Positions 16,955 through 25,568 of a stretch of 62,368 bases of DNA are shown here, piece after piece. The notes under the pieces were generated by a model, which saw nothing but the letters and a program-made list of their open reading frames with translations, had not been told where the DNA came from and did no database searches. This stretch comes from an uncultured Eubacteriales bacterium (GTDB lineage Bacteria > Bacillota > Clostridia > Christensenellales > Aristaeellaceae), in assembly GCA_902764915.1 (NCBI GenBank), contig CACWXY010000042.1:1-62368 (forward strand), written 5' to 3'. The translations under genes and the position numbers were made by a program. Every line of letters begins with the position of its first letter. Position 1 is the stretch's first letter.

Positions 16955-18343
16955 ATGCTGCGGGAGGAACATGTGCAGGCGCTGTTTGACGAATGCCTGG
17001 CCCATGGCGCGGACTTTGCGGAACTGTTCCTGGAAGAGCGGGACGATCTGTCCATGGATTACAGCGGACAGCTGGACGGCGTTGCCTGCGTTCGCGCCTT
17101 CGGTGCAGGCCTGTATCTTCTGCGCGATACGCAGGGTGCGTATGTCTATTCCAATGATGTCAGTCCGGAAGGCCTGCACCGCGCAGCGGAGGACGCGCTT
17201 GCGCTGCTGATGGCAGAGGACCGGCCCGGCGGAAAGGTACAGCCGTTTCGCAGCCTGACCCGGGATAACCCGTGCCCGGTTCGTGTGTATCCGTCCGGTA
17301 CGGCGCAGGCGGATAAGCTCCGGCTTCTGCGGGATACCTATCTCTTCGGCAGGGAAGAGGAGAATGTGCGCAGTCTGCAGCTCACCTGGTACGACCGGGA
17401 TCAGAGGGTGACAATCTATAACAGTGAAGGCACGCTGGCACAGGATCGTCGGGTGACGACACGCATGCGTTTTATTCCTGTAGTGGAAAAGGACGGGGCG
17501 GTTGCCAGTACCTTCTCCGAATACTGCGCCTCTGCCGGTATGGAGGCGTTTTTCCAGGGCCAGCACATGGACAGGCTGAAGCATGCCATTGCCAATCTGC
17601 GGGGCAGTCTTTCCGCCGTGGAAGCGCCCAGCTGCCGCGTACCCGTGATCCTGGAGGCCGGCGGCTGCAGCGGCACCTTTTTTCATGAGGCCTGCGGACA
17701 TCAGCTGGAGACCAGGAGCCTGCTGGAAGGTGGCCTGTTCTGGGACCGGCGCGGGCAGAAGATTGCTTCGGACTGCGTGACACTGGTGGATGACGGCACC
17801 ATGCCAGGCATGTACGGATCTGCCCGCTTTGACGATGAGGGCATGCCGCGGCAGAAGAATATACTGATCGAGAACGGAATCCTGCGCGGGTTTATGGCAG
17901 ACCGGCTGGGCGCACGCAGACTTCATCTTGCGCGAACCGGGAGCGGCCGAAGGCAGGACTATATGCACGCCCCGGGCCCGCGCATGAGCAATACCTATCT
18001 TGCGCCTGGCCAGGACGATGAGGACGCCATGCTCCGGGATCTGGACGAAGGGCTTTTCGTGACAGAGATCGGGGGCGGGACCGGTGGACGCGAGTTTACA
18101 CTGCTGGCGTCTACGGCTTACTGGGTCAGGAATGGCCGGATTCATCACCGGGTCAAGGGTGCCACGCTGGTCGGGCGCGGGGACGAGACCATGCTGAAGA
18201 TCGACAGGGTGGGCAGGCGCTTTGTGACTGAAGAAGGCGGCGGTTCCTTCTGTGGTGCGGACTCCGGGTTTATTCCCACGACAACATCCGGTCCGCGCAT
18301 GCGGATTGCACAGATGCTGGTCGGCGGAAAGGGGGAGGCCTGA
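16955..18343 (+). CDS. tldD: TldD-type metalloprotease subunit
   Basis: A 462-residue TldD/PmbA-family protein. The zinc motif HEACGH (in GTFFHEACGHQLETRS, about residue 245) is the HExxxH signature of the catalytic TldD subunit, with a third ligand expected in the Cys-containing C-terminal region (GGGSFCGADSGFIP). In E. coli TldD and TldE form a heterodimer that threads and cleaves unfolded peptides and matures microcin B17. Here it is cotranscribed with a peptide importer, so degradation of imported peptides is the simplest reading. GGAGGGG precedes the ATG, and the stop overlaps the tldE start. Confidence 0.92.
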   Translation: MLREEHVQALFDECLAHGADFAELFLEERDDLSMDYSGQLDGVACVRAFGAGLYLLRDTQGAYVYSNDVSPEGLHRAAEDALALLMAEDRPGGKVQPFRSLTRDNPCPVRVYPSGTAQADKLRLLRDTYLFGREEENVRSLQLTWYDRDQRVTIYNSEGTLAQDRRVTTRMRFIPVVEKDGAVASTFSEYCASAGMEAFFQGQHMDRLKHAIANLRGSLSAVEAPSCRVPVILEAGGCSGTFFHEACGHQLETRSLLEGGLFWDRRGQKIASDCVTLVDDGTMPGMYGSARFDDEGMPRQKNILIENGILRGFMADRLGARRLHLARTGSGRRQDYMHAPGPRMSNTYLAPGQDDEDAMLRDLDEGLFVTEIGGGTGGREFTLLASTAYWVRNGRIHHRVKGATLVGRGDETMLKIDRVGRRFVTEEGGGSFCGADSGFIPTTTSGPRMRIAQMLVGGKGEA

Positions 18344-19692
18344 TGATTCAGCTGGATCGATATGAGAAAGCGTTTCAGTCGCTGCCGGAAGGCATCGCCC
18401 GTGCTGAGGTGAATGCAGAGCGCATCCGCGCCACGGAGATCAGCGTAAGGAATGGAAAGGCTGTCAGCAGTGAGGCGTATGATCAGACCAAGTATTATCT
18501 GCGCGCAGGGGATGCGCGTCTTGGCATGGTCTATACCGAGCGTCCGGACGAAGATGTGGAGGCCATTCTGCGCCTGGCGGGAGAGAACAGCAAGCTTTCG
18601 CAGTACGCCCCTGTGATGCCCATGAGACAAGGAAATGACAGGGAAGAAGACGTGATATCGGCACAGCCCTATGAAAAAGTGGCGGACATGCTGGAACTCG
18701 GTATCCGCGCAGAAATGTGTCTGCAGGGGCTTACCGTGCACCGGCTGAGCGTGCGTCTGTTTGAACGCGAAACGCGTACGCTGAATACGCAGGGCTTTGA
18801 TGCATGTTCGCGTACCTACTGGGCCGAGATCCATGCGATGGTGGCGATGCATCGGGAAAACATGCAGGACGCGGAGGCAGAGGTTGCTCTGAGCGCGCAG
18901 AACCTGTCCGTGCTTTCGCCGCAGGCGCTGGGCGTGAAAGCGCGTCAGGCCTGTGAGCGCTACGACGGATTCGGTGCGCCGCCTGTCTCTGTTGTCCCGG
19001 GCCGCTATCCGTGTGTCATGACCGGACAGGTCATGCGCAATATACTGATGACAGCCTGGCGCGCGTTCTCAGCAGAAGCGATGCAGTCAGGGCGCTCCTG
19101 TCTGGCAGGCGCGGACAGACAGATCGGAAGCGGCTGTGTACAGCTGATCCATGCGCCATCGCATCCGGGCACCGGCAAGGTATGGCCGCTGGACAGTGAA
19201 GGCACCAGAATAAGAAAAACCGTGGTGGTTCAGAATGGACAGCTGGTGGAGCCGCTGTATACCATGGCGTCCGCGTATAAGGATGCACGGAAGAGCAACG
19301 GCTGTGCAGGGCGTGTGCCGGTCATGACCGGGAACACACCGATCGCGCTGACAACCGTGCCGGGACTGATCTACCTTGCGCCGGGTGCAGCTTCCCTGGA
19401 CGATCTCATCGCACGCATGGAAAGCGGGATTGTACTTACATACTCCCTGGACCTGTACCACTCTGTAAATGTGGCTTCCGGGCTTTTTTCCGTACCCTGC
19501 GGCGGGTACCGGGTGGAGAATGGGATCATTACAGGAAGCGTATCCCAGCTGACCGTGGCGGGTGATCTGCGGGAACTGTTTTCAGCTGTGGAGGAAGTGG
19601 CGGATGATCTTGATTTTGACGATTTCTACTTCCGGAATTACTGCGTGGGCAGCCCGTCCGTCAGGCTGCACAGCCTGAGTTTTGCCAGCTGA
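18343..19692 (+). CDS. tldE: TldE/PmbA-type partner subunit
   Basis: A 449-residue TldE-like protein lacking the HExxxH motif, as expected for the non-catalytic partner. Homology to TldD shows in the YDQTKYYLRAGDARLG region and in the glycine-rich C-terminal half (NGIITGSVSQLTVAGDL, where TldE proteins match the TldD substrate cleft). It starts in the overlap ATGA with tldD, ensuring equal synthesis of the two subunits. It is the last gene of the GntR-linked operon and ends at a bidirectional hairpin. Confidence 0.9.
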   Translation: MIQLDRYEKAFQSLPEGIARAEVNAERIRATEISVRNGKAVSSEAYDQTKYYLRAGDARLGMVYTERPDEDVEAILRLAGENSKLSQYAPVMPMRQGNDREEDVISAQPYEKVADMLELGIRAEMCLQGLTVHRLSVRLFERETRTLNTQGFDACSRTYWAEIHAMVAMHRENMQDAEAEVALSAQNLSVLSPQALGVKARQACERYDGFGAPPVSVVPGRYPCVMTGQVMRNILMTAWRAFSAEAMQSGRSCLAGADRQIGSGCVQLIHAPSHPGTGKVWPLDSEGTRIRKTVVVQNGQLVEPLYTMASAYKDARKSNGCAGRVPVMTGNTPIALTTVPGLIYLAPGAASLDDLIARMESGIVLTYSLDLYHSVNVASGLFSVPCGGYRVENGIITGSVSQLTVAGDLRELFSAVEEVADDLDFDDFYFRNYCVGSPSVRLHSLSFAS

Positions 19693-19694
19693 TA

Positions 19695-19723
19695 CAAAAG
19701 CGCATGCTATGCATGCGCTTTTG
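19695..19723. terminator. Bidirectional hairpin between tldE and queH
   Basis: CAAAAGCGCATGC and its exact complement are separated by TAT (19695-19707 and 19711-19723). T-runs flank it in both directions, and the queH stop lies inside it. Confidence 0.85.
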
Positions 19724-20345
19724 CTGCTTTCCGTTGTTCACTTTCCATCCGGGAATATACGCATCCGCAGTAGTCCTGCCGATACAGATGGTATTCCTCC
19801 GAGCGTCGGATGGAACGCAGATAGCCGTCGGCTTTCTTAAAATCGGAGAAAAGATAGGGCACTCCGTAGCTCTCCGCCAGTTCAGCGCCGATTTCATTGA
19901 GCCGGTCGGCATTCTTGAGCGGCGAGATGGAGAGTGTGGTCGTAAAATAGTCATAGCCGTGTGCTTTTGCATAGCGCGCGGTATTCTCCAGACGCAGCCG
20001 ATAGCATCGGAAGCACCGCTCTCCGCCTTCCGGAACGTCCTCGAGGCCTTTCGCGACAGCATAAAAGGTGTCAGGCGCATAGGGCGCGATGATGGTCTCA
20101 GGAGGGATGCGAAGCGGCATTTGGCGGGTCAGGCGCAGCAGCTCTTCCGCGCGATGCGTGTATTCGGACTGCGGCGCAATATTGGGATTGTCGTAATAGC
20201 AAGTCACGGTAAAATGCTCGCAGAGATCTTCCAGACACCCTGAGGAGCAGGGTGCGCAGCATACATGCAGCAGAAGCCGTGGATGGGTATCGCCGCATTT
20301 TTCCATGATGGCGAGCATTTCCTTACGCCAGTTTTTCTTATTCAA
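19707..20345 (-). CDS. queH: Epoxyqueuosine reductase QueH
   Basis: A protein of about 212 residues of the QueH (formerly DUF208) family, which reduces epoxyqueuosine to queuosine in tRNA anticodons in place of the cobalamin enzyme QueG. The Cys motifs are visible: HVCCAPCSS near residue 25, CFRCY, and DYCGC near the C-terminus, which hold a 4Fe-4S cluster and an adjacent iron. The family normally starts NKxNxxKE, so I chose TTG 20345 (NKKNWRKEM). This start overlaps the end of the pseudouridine synthase gene by 8 bases and suggests coupling. Confidence 0.92.
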   Translation of the reverse strand: MNKKNWRKEMLAIMEKCGDTHPRLLLHVCCAPCSSGCLEDLCEHFTVTCYYDNPNIAPQSEYTHRAEELLRLTRQMPLRIPPETIIAPYAPDTFYAVAKGLEDVPEGGERCFRCYRLRLENTARYAKAHGYDYFTTTLSISPLKNADRLNEIGAELAESYGVPYLFSDFKKADGYLRSIRRSEEYHLYRQDYCGCVYSRMESEQRKAAKAHA

Positions 20346-20955
20346 GAGAGATTCCCTCACCTTCTGCCCAGTCGGGCCGCGCCGTGAACGCCATCTGTAC
20401 ACTCTTCCAGGGAAAGCGCAGCGCGCAGGAAAACAGACGCGGTTCATGCAGACTGTCACGGGCGCCATACTTATGATCCCCCAGAAGCGGAAACCCGCGT
20501 GAGGCAAACTGCACCCGGATCTGATGGCTGCGTCCCGTATACAGACGGATCCGCACCAGACTGGTATCGCTGTCCAGGACAGAAAGGGTTTCATAGTGCA
20601 GCCGCGCTTCGCGCACGCCCTGACGCATGCGCTTGACTACAAATACCTTGTTTTTCCGCGTATCCTTGAACAGCAGATCATACATATCCCCGGACGGTTC
20701 CGGAACGCCGTGGCACATCGCGATGTATTCCTTCTGCATGTCCCCGGACTGTACCAGTGCGGAAAGCCGCCGGGCACTTTCCGGTGTCTTTGCATAGACC
20801 ATGACGCCGCCTACATTCAGGTCCAGCCGGTGAACAGGATAGATGCGGGCGTGTGTCTGTACAGACAGTGCCTGCGGCAGTGCGTTTTCCGCATCCATGC
20901 CCACTGGTTTGACACAGACCAGGAAATCCGCATGCTCGAAAAGAATTGGAATCAA
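20338..20955 (-). CDS. RluA-family RNA pseudouridine synthase
   Basis: A protein of about 205 residues with the RluA catalytic motif HRLDLNVGGVMV, where the Asp attacks uridine, and the C-terminal GRSHQIRVQFASRGFPLLGD signature. There is no S4 domain, so it is a short form of the family. TTG 20955 is preceded by AGAGG at 7 bases and gives IPILFEHADFLVCVKP, the expected N-terminus. The target uridine in rRNA or tRNA cannot be told. It forms a two-gene RNA-modification unit with queH. Confidence 0.88.
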   Translation of the reverse strand: MIPILFEHADFLVCVKPVGMDAENALPQALSVQTHARIYPVHRLDLNVGGVMVYAKTPESARRLSALVQSGDMQKEYIAMCHGVPEPSGDMYDLLFKDTRKNKVFVVKRMRQGVREARLHYETLSVLDSDTSLVRIRLYTGRSHQIRVQFASRGFPLLGDHKYGARDSLHEPRLFSCALRFPWKSVQMAFTARPDWAEGEGISLE

Positions 20956-21091
20956 AAGCAGGCCTCTTTTCAGTAGAGTCTTCTGAAAAAGAATACAATG
21001 GGCTGGAAAAAGTGTCAATGCAATCGAAAACCGGGGAAGAAACGGTATAGCTGGTTCGTTTGTTAAGTGAAAGCACGAAGGAGGATGGAAT

Positions 21092-21928
21092 ATGAGAAAG
21101 TTTATGGCAATCCTGCTGGGACTGATGCTGGCAGGAATGGCTTCTGTGGCACTTTCTGAAATTCGCGCACCCTATGGAGAAGGGCAGATTGGCTATATGG
21201 CCGTCGTGATCTGTGAAAAACTGACAGTCCGCGAGTCACAGAATACCGCCTCCAAGGCTGTCACACGACTGAATTTTGGCGATTGGTTTATTACCCAGCA
21301 GAATGCAGGCGGCTGGTGTGACGTATTTCTGAATGAAACGGACGGCCCGACGGGCTATGTACTCTCGGATTATGTACTGATCGATCCCAGCAGATATGTG
21401 ACCGATGCGTCAACTGTGGTCTATGCCTGGGATGACGTGCAGGCGAAGAAAGTGGGCATGCTGGCGACCGGAACAGAGCTTCCGATTATCCGGGAGACGG
21501 AGGACTGGGTGCTGGTGAGCCTGCGTGGCGCCAGCGGATGGATCAAGAAAACCGACATGGATAAGGTAACCAGCGTGTATGAAATGCGGAATCTGTCCAA
21601 TCTCTCCCATGCACAGCTGATTGCGCGCCAGGGGACATTTACGCTGACATCCCCGGAAAGCCTGCAGTGGCTGGCAGAGAATTTTTCCTATCATTCGCCC
21701 GTCGGTGCAGTCAACTGCCCGTTCGAGGCCACGCTGATCCTGACAAAAATGGACGGAACGGTCATTCAACTGCAGATTGCTACGGACGGCTGTCATCATT
21801 TCCGCACACAGAACGGGGTCTGCTATTCGTTTGGCAATGTTGAGGAAGCCCTGGACAAGTATGGCAGTGAGAATGCGATCTCAGACCAGTTCTGGGGTCT
21901 GTTCGGCCTGGAAACCGGATGGGGCTGA
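21092..21928 (+). CDS. Secreted protein with tandem SH3-like domains
   Basis: A 278-residue exported protein. A signal peptide ending ASVALSEI is followed by two bacterial SH3-type domains: residues about 40-95 (LTVRESQNTASKAVTRL, then GWCDVFL, GPTGYVLSDYV) and about 100-150 (VGMLATGTELPIIRET, ASGWIKK). A C-terminal domain of about 110 residues holds a Cys pair and QIATDGCHHF; I do not recognise it. SH3b domains usually bind peptidoglycan or surface polymers, so a cell-envelope role is likely. GAAGGAGGA precedes the ATG, and a strong terminator follows. Confidence 0.85.
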   Translation: MRKFMAILLGLMLAGMASVALSEIRAPYGEGQIGYMAVVICEKLTVRESQNTASKAVTRLNFGDWFITQQNAGGWCDVFLNETDGPTGYVLSDYVLIDPSRYVTDASTVVYAWDDVQAKKVGMLATGTELPIIRETEDWVLVSLRGASGWIKKTDMDKVTSVYEMRNLSNLSHAQLIARQGTFTLTSPESLQWLAENFSYHSPVGAVNCPFEATLILTKMDGTVIQLQIATDGCHHFRTQNGVCYSFGNVEEALDKYGSENAISDQFWGLFGLETGWG

Positions 21929-21951
21929 AAAAGGCGGCAACGCCTTTTTTT
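21928..21951 (+). terminator. Rho-independent terminator
   Basis: AAAAAGGCG-GCAA-CGCCTTTTTT directly follows the SH3 protein stop codon, a compact stem with a T-tail. Confidence 0.9.
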
Positions 21952-21952
21952 A

Positions 21953-22264
21953 TATGGGAAGATCCGCCACTGTGCACTCTGTCCCGATGCAGAGCGTGGC
22001 ACCTTGCCACACCAGATGATTGGAGAATTCATCTGTCACACGGCTGTAATGATATGGACATGAAATAGGGTACACGGATGTCCGGTGCGATATATATGAT
22101 ACAGATGAAGTCCGCCTGCCAGCAGGATGCATCACCTCCCATCCATCCGCCGACAGGCCCGGCCGGATTGTTTCTTCTGCTGCATGCGCCTGCCTGAATG
22201 ATTCCGGGGATCGCATCTTTCGGAAAAACCAGGTACGGAAGCATTCCCTTGGCGCAGGAAGATG
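21953..22264. other. Intergenic region without a supported gene
   Basis: About 310 bases lie between the terminator and the TSUP promoter. Minus-strand frames encode fragments such as GLSADGWEVMHPAG and RVTDEFSNHLVWQG that read like remnants of one protein in different frames. I could not identify a family or a complete reading frame. Confidence 0.3.
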
Positions 22265-22273
22265 TGGTATACT
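22265..22273 (+). promoter_or_regulatory. Extended -10 promoter of the TSUP gene
   Basis: TGGTATACT (22265-22273) is an extended -10 element 25 bases before the start codon; no well-spaced -35 box is visible. Confidence 0.5.
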
Positions 22274-22298
22274 CCTGCGTGCAAAGGAGAGCATGGAT

Positions 22299-23018
22299 AT
22301 GGCGGTATGGATGCTGGCGGTATGGATCGCCTATACAGTGAAGGGACTGGCGGGTTTTGGCAATACCCTGGTGCATACAGGCATTATGGCGAATCGGCTG
22401 GATAATGCGGTGCTTACACCCATGGACCTTCTTCTGACGCTTCCCGCGAATATGGGCATGGCGTATCATATGCGCAGCAAGCTGCAGTGGCGCGCTTTTC
22501 TTGTTCCCTCCCTTCTTATGGCCGTATTTGCGATCCCCGGCACATGGCTGCTCAAGGGGCTGGATACGCGTGTGCTCAAGGGATTATGCGGGCTTCTGAT
22601 TGCGCTTTTGGGCCTTCGCATGCTGCTCGTCAGGGAAGACCGGTGTGCTGCGCATCGGCATACACAGGGCTTGGGATGGCTGCTTCTCATGCTATCGGGC
22701 GTGATCAGCGGTATGTTTGGGATTGGCGCGCTTGTGATTCCCGCACTGCATCTTATGGGAATGCGAACGGATGAGATCAAGGCCAATGCATCAGTGATCT
22801 TTCTTTCGGATAATCTGGTGCGTATGGTACTGTATCTTGCAGCCGGACTTCTGACGTGGCAGAGCGTATACCAGGCGCTTCTGCTGTGTCCCGCCATGCT
22901 TCTGGGCCTGGGCACTGGGATAAAGTGCGCCCGGTATCTCAGGGAAGACAGCGCCCAGCGACTGGTGGCGGCTGTGCTGATGCTCAGCGGACTGTTTCTG
23001 ATACGGAACTGGCTATAG
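22299..23018 (+). CDS. TSUP-family (TauE/SafE) membrane permease
   Basis: A protein of 239-241 residues with about eight membrane segments. The GLAGFGNTLVHTG motif after the first helix is matched by SGVISGMFGIGALVIPALHL in the second half, the repeated glycine-rich pattern of the TauE/SafE/TSUP family. These proteins export or import sulfite, sulfoacetate and related sulfur or organic anions. ATG 22299 lies 9 bases after AAAGGAG; ATG 22293 is also possible. It is a single-gene unit between its own promoter and a bidirectional hairpin. Confidence 0.88.
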   Translation: MAVWMLAVWIAYTVKGLAGFGNTLVHTGIMANRLDNAVLTPMDLLLTLPANMGMAYHMRSKLQWRAFLVPSLLMAVFAIPGTWLLKGLDTRVLKGLCGLLIALLGLRMLLVREDRCAAHRHTQGLGWLLLMLSGVISGMFGIGALVIPALHLMGMRTDEIKANASVIFLSDNLVRMVLYLAAGLLTWQSVYQALLLCPAMLLGLGTGIKCARYLREDSAQRLVAAVLMLSGLFLIRNWL

Positions 23019-23020
23019 GA

Positions 23021-23047
23021 AAAGCGTGGCAGCGATGCCACGCCTTT
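23021..23047. terminator. Bidirectional terminator
   Basis: AAAGCGTGGCA-GCGA-TGCCACGCCTTT lies between the convergent TSUP and aldo/keto reductase genes, with short T-runs on both sides. Confidence 0.8.
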
Positions 23048-23051
23048 CTTA

Positions 23052-24194
23052 TTATGATGTGTGAAGCTGAGACCAGGCAGACTGCAGGGAATCGATAATG
23101 GACAGATGCTGCGGACAGGCAGCCTCGCAGGCACCGCAGCCGATGCAGCGGTCAGCCCCGCTGTCTGCTTCCCGGATCTGCCGGAGATTCCAGTCGTACC
23201 GTGGATCTATGCTGTACAGCGATACATTATTCCATACAGAGAATATACCCGGAATATTGACACCGTTGGGGCAGGGCATGCAGTAGCGGCAGGCAGTGCA
23301 GCCGATCCTGGTCCTGCTGAGATAGGCGGCACGGACCTCATCCATCAGCCGGCATTCCGCCTCATCCATGATACCAGCCTCGACGGTATCGAATATGCGC
23401 AGGTTTTCATCGATCTGTTCTTCCTCGTTGCAGCCGGACAGAACAACGGATACTTCCGGATGATGGCAGAGCCAGCGGAAAGCCCATTCCACGGGGGAAC
23501 GCTTCACCGGGAAAGCGTCATACAGCGCCTGCACATTCTCCGGGGCCTTGGCAAGGCGTCCGCCCAGGAGCCCTTCCATGATGACGACCGGAATGCCCTT
23601 TTCTCCGGCCAGCTGCAGTCCGCGCGTGCCAGCCTGGTTATTCACATCCATGAAGTTATACTGGATCTGCACCATATCCCAGTCCCAGTCATTGAGAATG
23701 CGTTCGAACTCATCATACGGTCCATGGAAGGAAAAGCACTTGTAGCGAATCCTGCCTTCCGCCTTCATGTCATTGAAGAATTCCCGGGCCCCGATTTTCT
23801 TGAAGTACTCCCATTTTTCCAGATTAATGCCGTGCATGAGATAAAAGTCGATATGATCGGTCTGCAGTTTCTTCAGTTCACTGTCAAGCAGGGACTGCAT
23901 TTCCGCACGGTCATGCACATACTCCATGGGCATCTTGGTGGCAATGGTCACCTTTTCGCGGTACCCGTCCCGCAGCGCTTTTCCCAGTACCGTCTCGGAA
24001 GTCTTGTCCAGATATACATAGGCGGTATCCAGATAAGTGACGCCGCCGTCAATGGCACGGCGGATCAGGCGAATGGCTTTTTCCTCGTCAATAATGCTGT
24101 CTCCGGAGGCAGCGCCGTTAAAGCGCATGCAGCCAAGACCGAACGCTGAGGCGGTAATGCCCAGTTTTCCCATTGTGCGATATTTCATATCCAT
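23052..24194 (-). CDS. Aldo/keto reductase with C-terminal 4Fe-4S domain
   Basis: A 380-residue protein: an NADPH-binding TIM barrel with DTAYVY (catalytic Tyr), TKMP (Lys) and MHGIN (His), then a bacterial ferredoxin-type extension with CTACRYCMPCPNGVN and CIGCGACEAACPQHLSI. The second motif is a classical 4Fe-4S site. Such fused reductases are common in strict anaerobes and may couple carbonyl reduction to ferredoxin, but the substrate is not known. AAAAGGAG precedes two candidate ATGs, 24194 and 24188. Unlike the damaged reductase at 2.7-3.7 kb, this copy is intact. Confidence 0.92.
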   Translation of the reverse strand: MDMKYRTMGKLGITASAFGLGCMRFNGAASGDSIIDEEKAIRLIRRAIDGGVTYLDTAYVYLDKTSETVLGKALRDGYREKVTIATKMPMEYVHDRAEMQSLLDSELKKLQTDHIDFYLMHGINLEKWEYFKKIGAREFFNDMKAEGRIRYKCFSFHGPYDEFERILNDWDWDMVQIQYNFMDVNNQAGTRGLQLAGEKGIPVVIMEGLLGGRLAKAPENVQALYDAFPVKRSPVEWAFRWLCHHPEVSVVLSGCNEEEQIDENLRIFDTVEAGIMDEAECRLMDEVRAAYLSRTRIGCTACRYCMPCPNGVNIPGIFSVWNNVSLYSIDPRYDWNLRQIREADSGADRCIGCGACEAACPQHLSIIDSLQSAWSQLHTS

Positions 24195-24232
24195 ATACTC
24201 CTTTTCCTGCTGGCGGTGTGATAATGCGCATC

Positions 24233-25459
24233 TCAGTGTTTCAGTGTCAGCTCTGCCGTGCCCGGCGTATCGGGCCCGAGCGTCAGTGAAAGATTCTCCT
24301 GAGCGGTTTTCAGGCAGTAGTCTCCCTGAAACCCTTCCACCAGGAGACAGCCGTCAGCGTCTGTTTCACGCACCGCATGCGTCTCCCATGCACCGTGGAT
24401 CAGATGATGCAGGGCATGATAGGCGGGCTTTTCGGTATTGTCTTCCCGGACGAGCCCGGAAGGCGCCTTCAGCCAGCAGCCATCATTGAAATCCCAGGTT
24501 GTGATGGCTTCCACCAGGGGATGCGCAAACAGCGCAGTGTACATTTCGGTGATCTCACGCGCCTGCCGTTCTTCGCCTTCCGGGGTGGAGGGCCAGCTGT
24601 CCACCTGCCAGTCATTGAGATCCACGATATGCGGCGGCATGAGCGTACCGGAAATCTGCGTGTTTTCCGTGAAATGCAGGGGAATGCCGAACCTGGAAAA
24701 GCGCGCGAGTACAGACTGCAGCTTTTCCAGGCCCCAGTATCCCTGGTGCTGGTGGCTCTGTATGCCTATGGCGGAAATGGGAACACCGGCTTCCAGAAGG
24801 CCTTCCAGCAGGATTTCATAGGACACGCTGGTATTAAAGTCATTGATCAGAAGCACGGCATGGGGGTCCGCTGTGCGGGCTGCTTCAAAGACGTCCCTGA
24901 CCAGACGGATCCGGCCTCTTTCCCGGCAGATGCGGGTAATGGCATTGTCATAGCGGTCAAAGTCCGGCATAATGACAACTTCGTTAATGACATCCCACAG
25001 CCCGATGACATCCCGGTATGCGCCTACATCCCGACGGATTCGGTCCAGCTGCCGCTGGAGTATCTCTTCGTTGGAATACTGCAGAAGCCAGGGTGCGCAG
25101 GCAGTGTGCCAGCACAGCGGGTGGCCCTTGACCTGTACGTGCCTGTCCCGCAGCCAGCGCGCAGCGGCCATGGTCGGTGCCAGAGCGGTATGCCCTTCCT
25201 GGGGCTCATACCGTCCCCAGTAGAAAGGCAGTGTACCGTAATTGAACAGTGCAAGCCATTTTTCCATGCGCGCCTGCAGGAAAGCCCGGTGCTGCGGGTC
25301 CTCCGTCTGCATAAGCGCAACGGTGTCAAAGGCACCGCAGCCAAAGAGAAAACGGTGAGACACCTGGTCGATCTGAACCGGCTCATGGATCAGGGGGAAA
25401 CCGTCTGCCCGGGTAAGACGGATATGTGTCTGTGCTTTGCGATGCGAAAAGGGATCCAT
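24233..25459 (-). CDS. GH10 endo-1,4-beta-xylanase, divergent, no signal peptide
   Basis: A 408-residue glycoside hydrolase family 10 enzyme. The acid/base Glu is in WDVINEVV (about residue 165) and the nucleophile Glu in HFTENTQ (about 275), where typical enzymes have ITELD. Substrate-binding KGHPLCWH and WDFNDG near the C-terminus are also kept. No signal peptide is visible, so it should act in the cytoplasm on imported xylo-oligosaccharides. A tail of about 60 residues after HALHHLIHG may be a small beta domain. Start ATG 25459 has GGAGG at 6 bases; the open frame extends upstream but without family similarity. Confidence 0.9.
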   Translation of the reverse strand: MDPFSHRKAQTHIRLTRADGFPLIHEPVQIDQVSHRFLFGCGAFDTVALMQTEDPQHRAFLQARMEKWLALFNYGTLPFYWGRYEPQEGHTALAPTMAAARWLRDRHVQVKGHPLCWHTACAPWLLQYSNEEILQRQLDRIRRDVGAYRDVIGLWDVINEVVIMPDFDRYDNAITRICRERGRIRLVRDVFEAARTADPHAVLLINDFNTSVSYEILLEGLLEAGVPISAIGIQSHQHQGYWGLEKLQSVLARFSRFGIPLHFTENTQISGTLMPPHIVDLNDWQVDSWPSTPEGEERQAREITEMYTALFAHPLVEAITTWDFNDGCWLKAPSGLVREDNTEKPAYHALHHLIHGAWETHAVRETDADGCLLVEGFQGDYCLKTAQENLSLTLGPDTPGTAELTLKH

Positions 25460-25525
25460 CGTCGGCCTCCTCTGCGAAAACGGAAGAATGCCAGAATACG
25501 AACAGAAATAAATAACGCTGTAAAC

Positions 25526-25534
25526 AGTATAGCA
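25526..25534 (-). promoter_or_regulatory. Extended -10 promoter of the first GH10 gene
   Basis: On the minus strand TGCTATACT lies about 70 bases upstream of ATG 25459, in the 109-base gap between the two xylanase genes. The downstream gene can therefore be expressed separately. Confidence 0.45.
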
Positions 25535-25568
25535 CAGAAGATCAGAAAAAAAGAACAGACGGAGATGC

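Noticed and set aside
15926..18148. A 740-codon minus-strand frame opposite dppF and tldD
   Set aside because: Antisense to genes with intact catalytic motifs and overlapping starts; composition is that of a shadow frame. The 644-codon plus-strand frame at 4420-6354 is rejected for the same reason.
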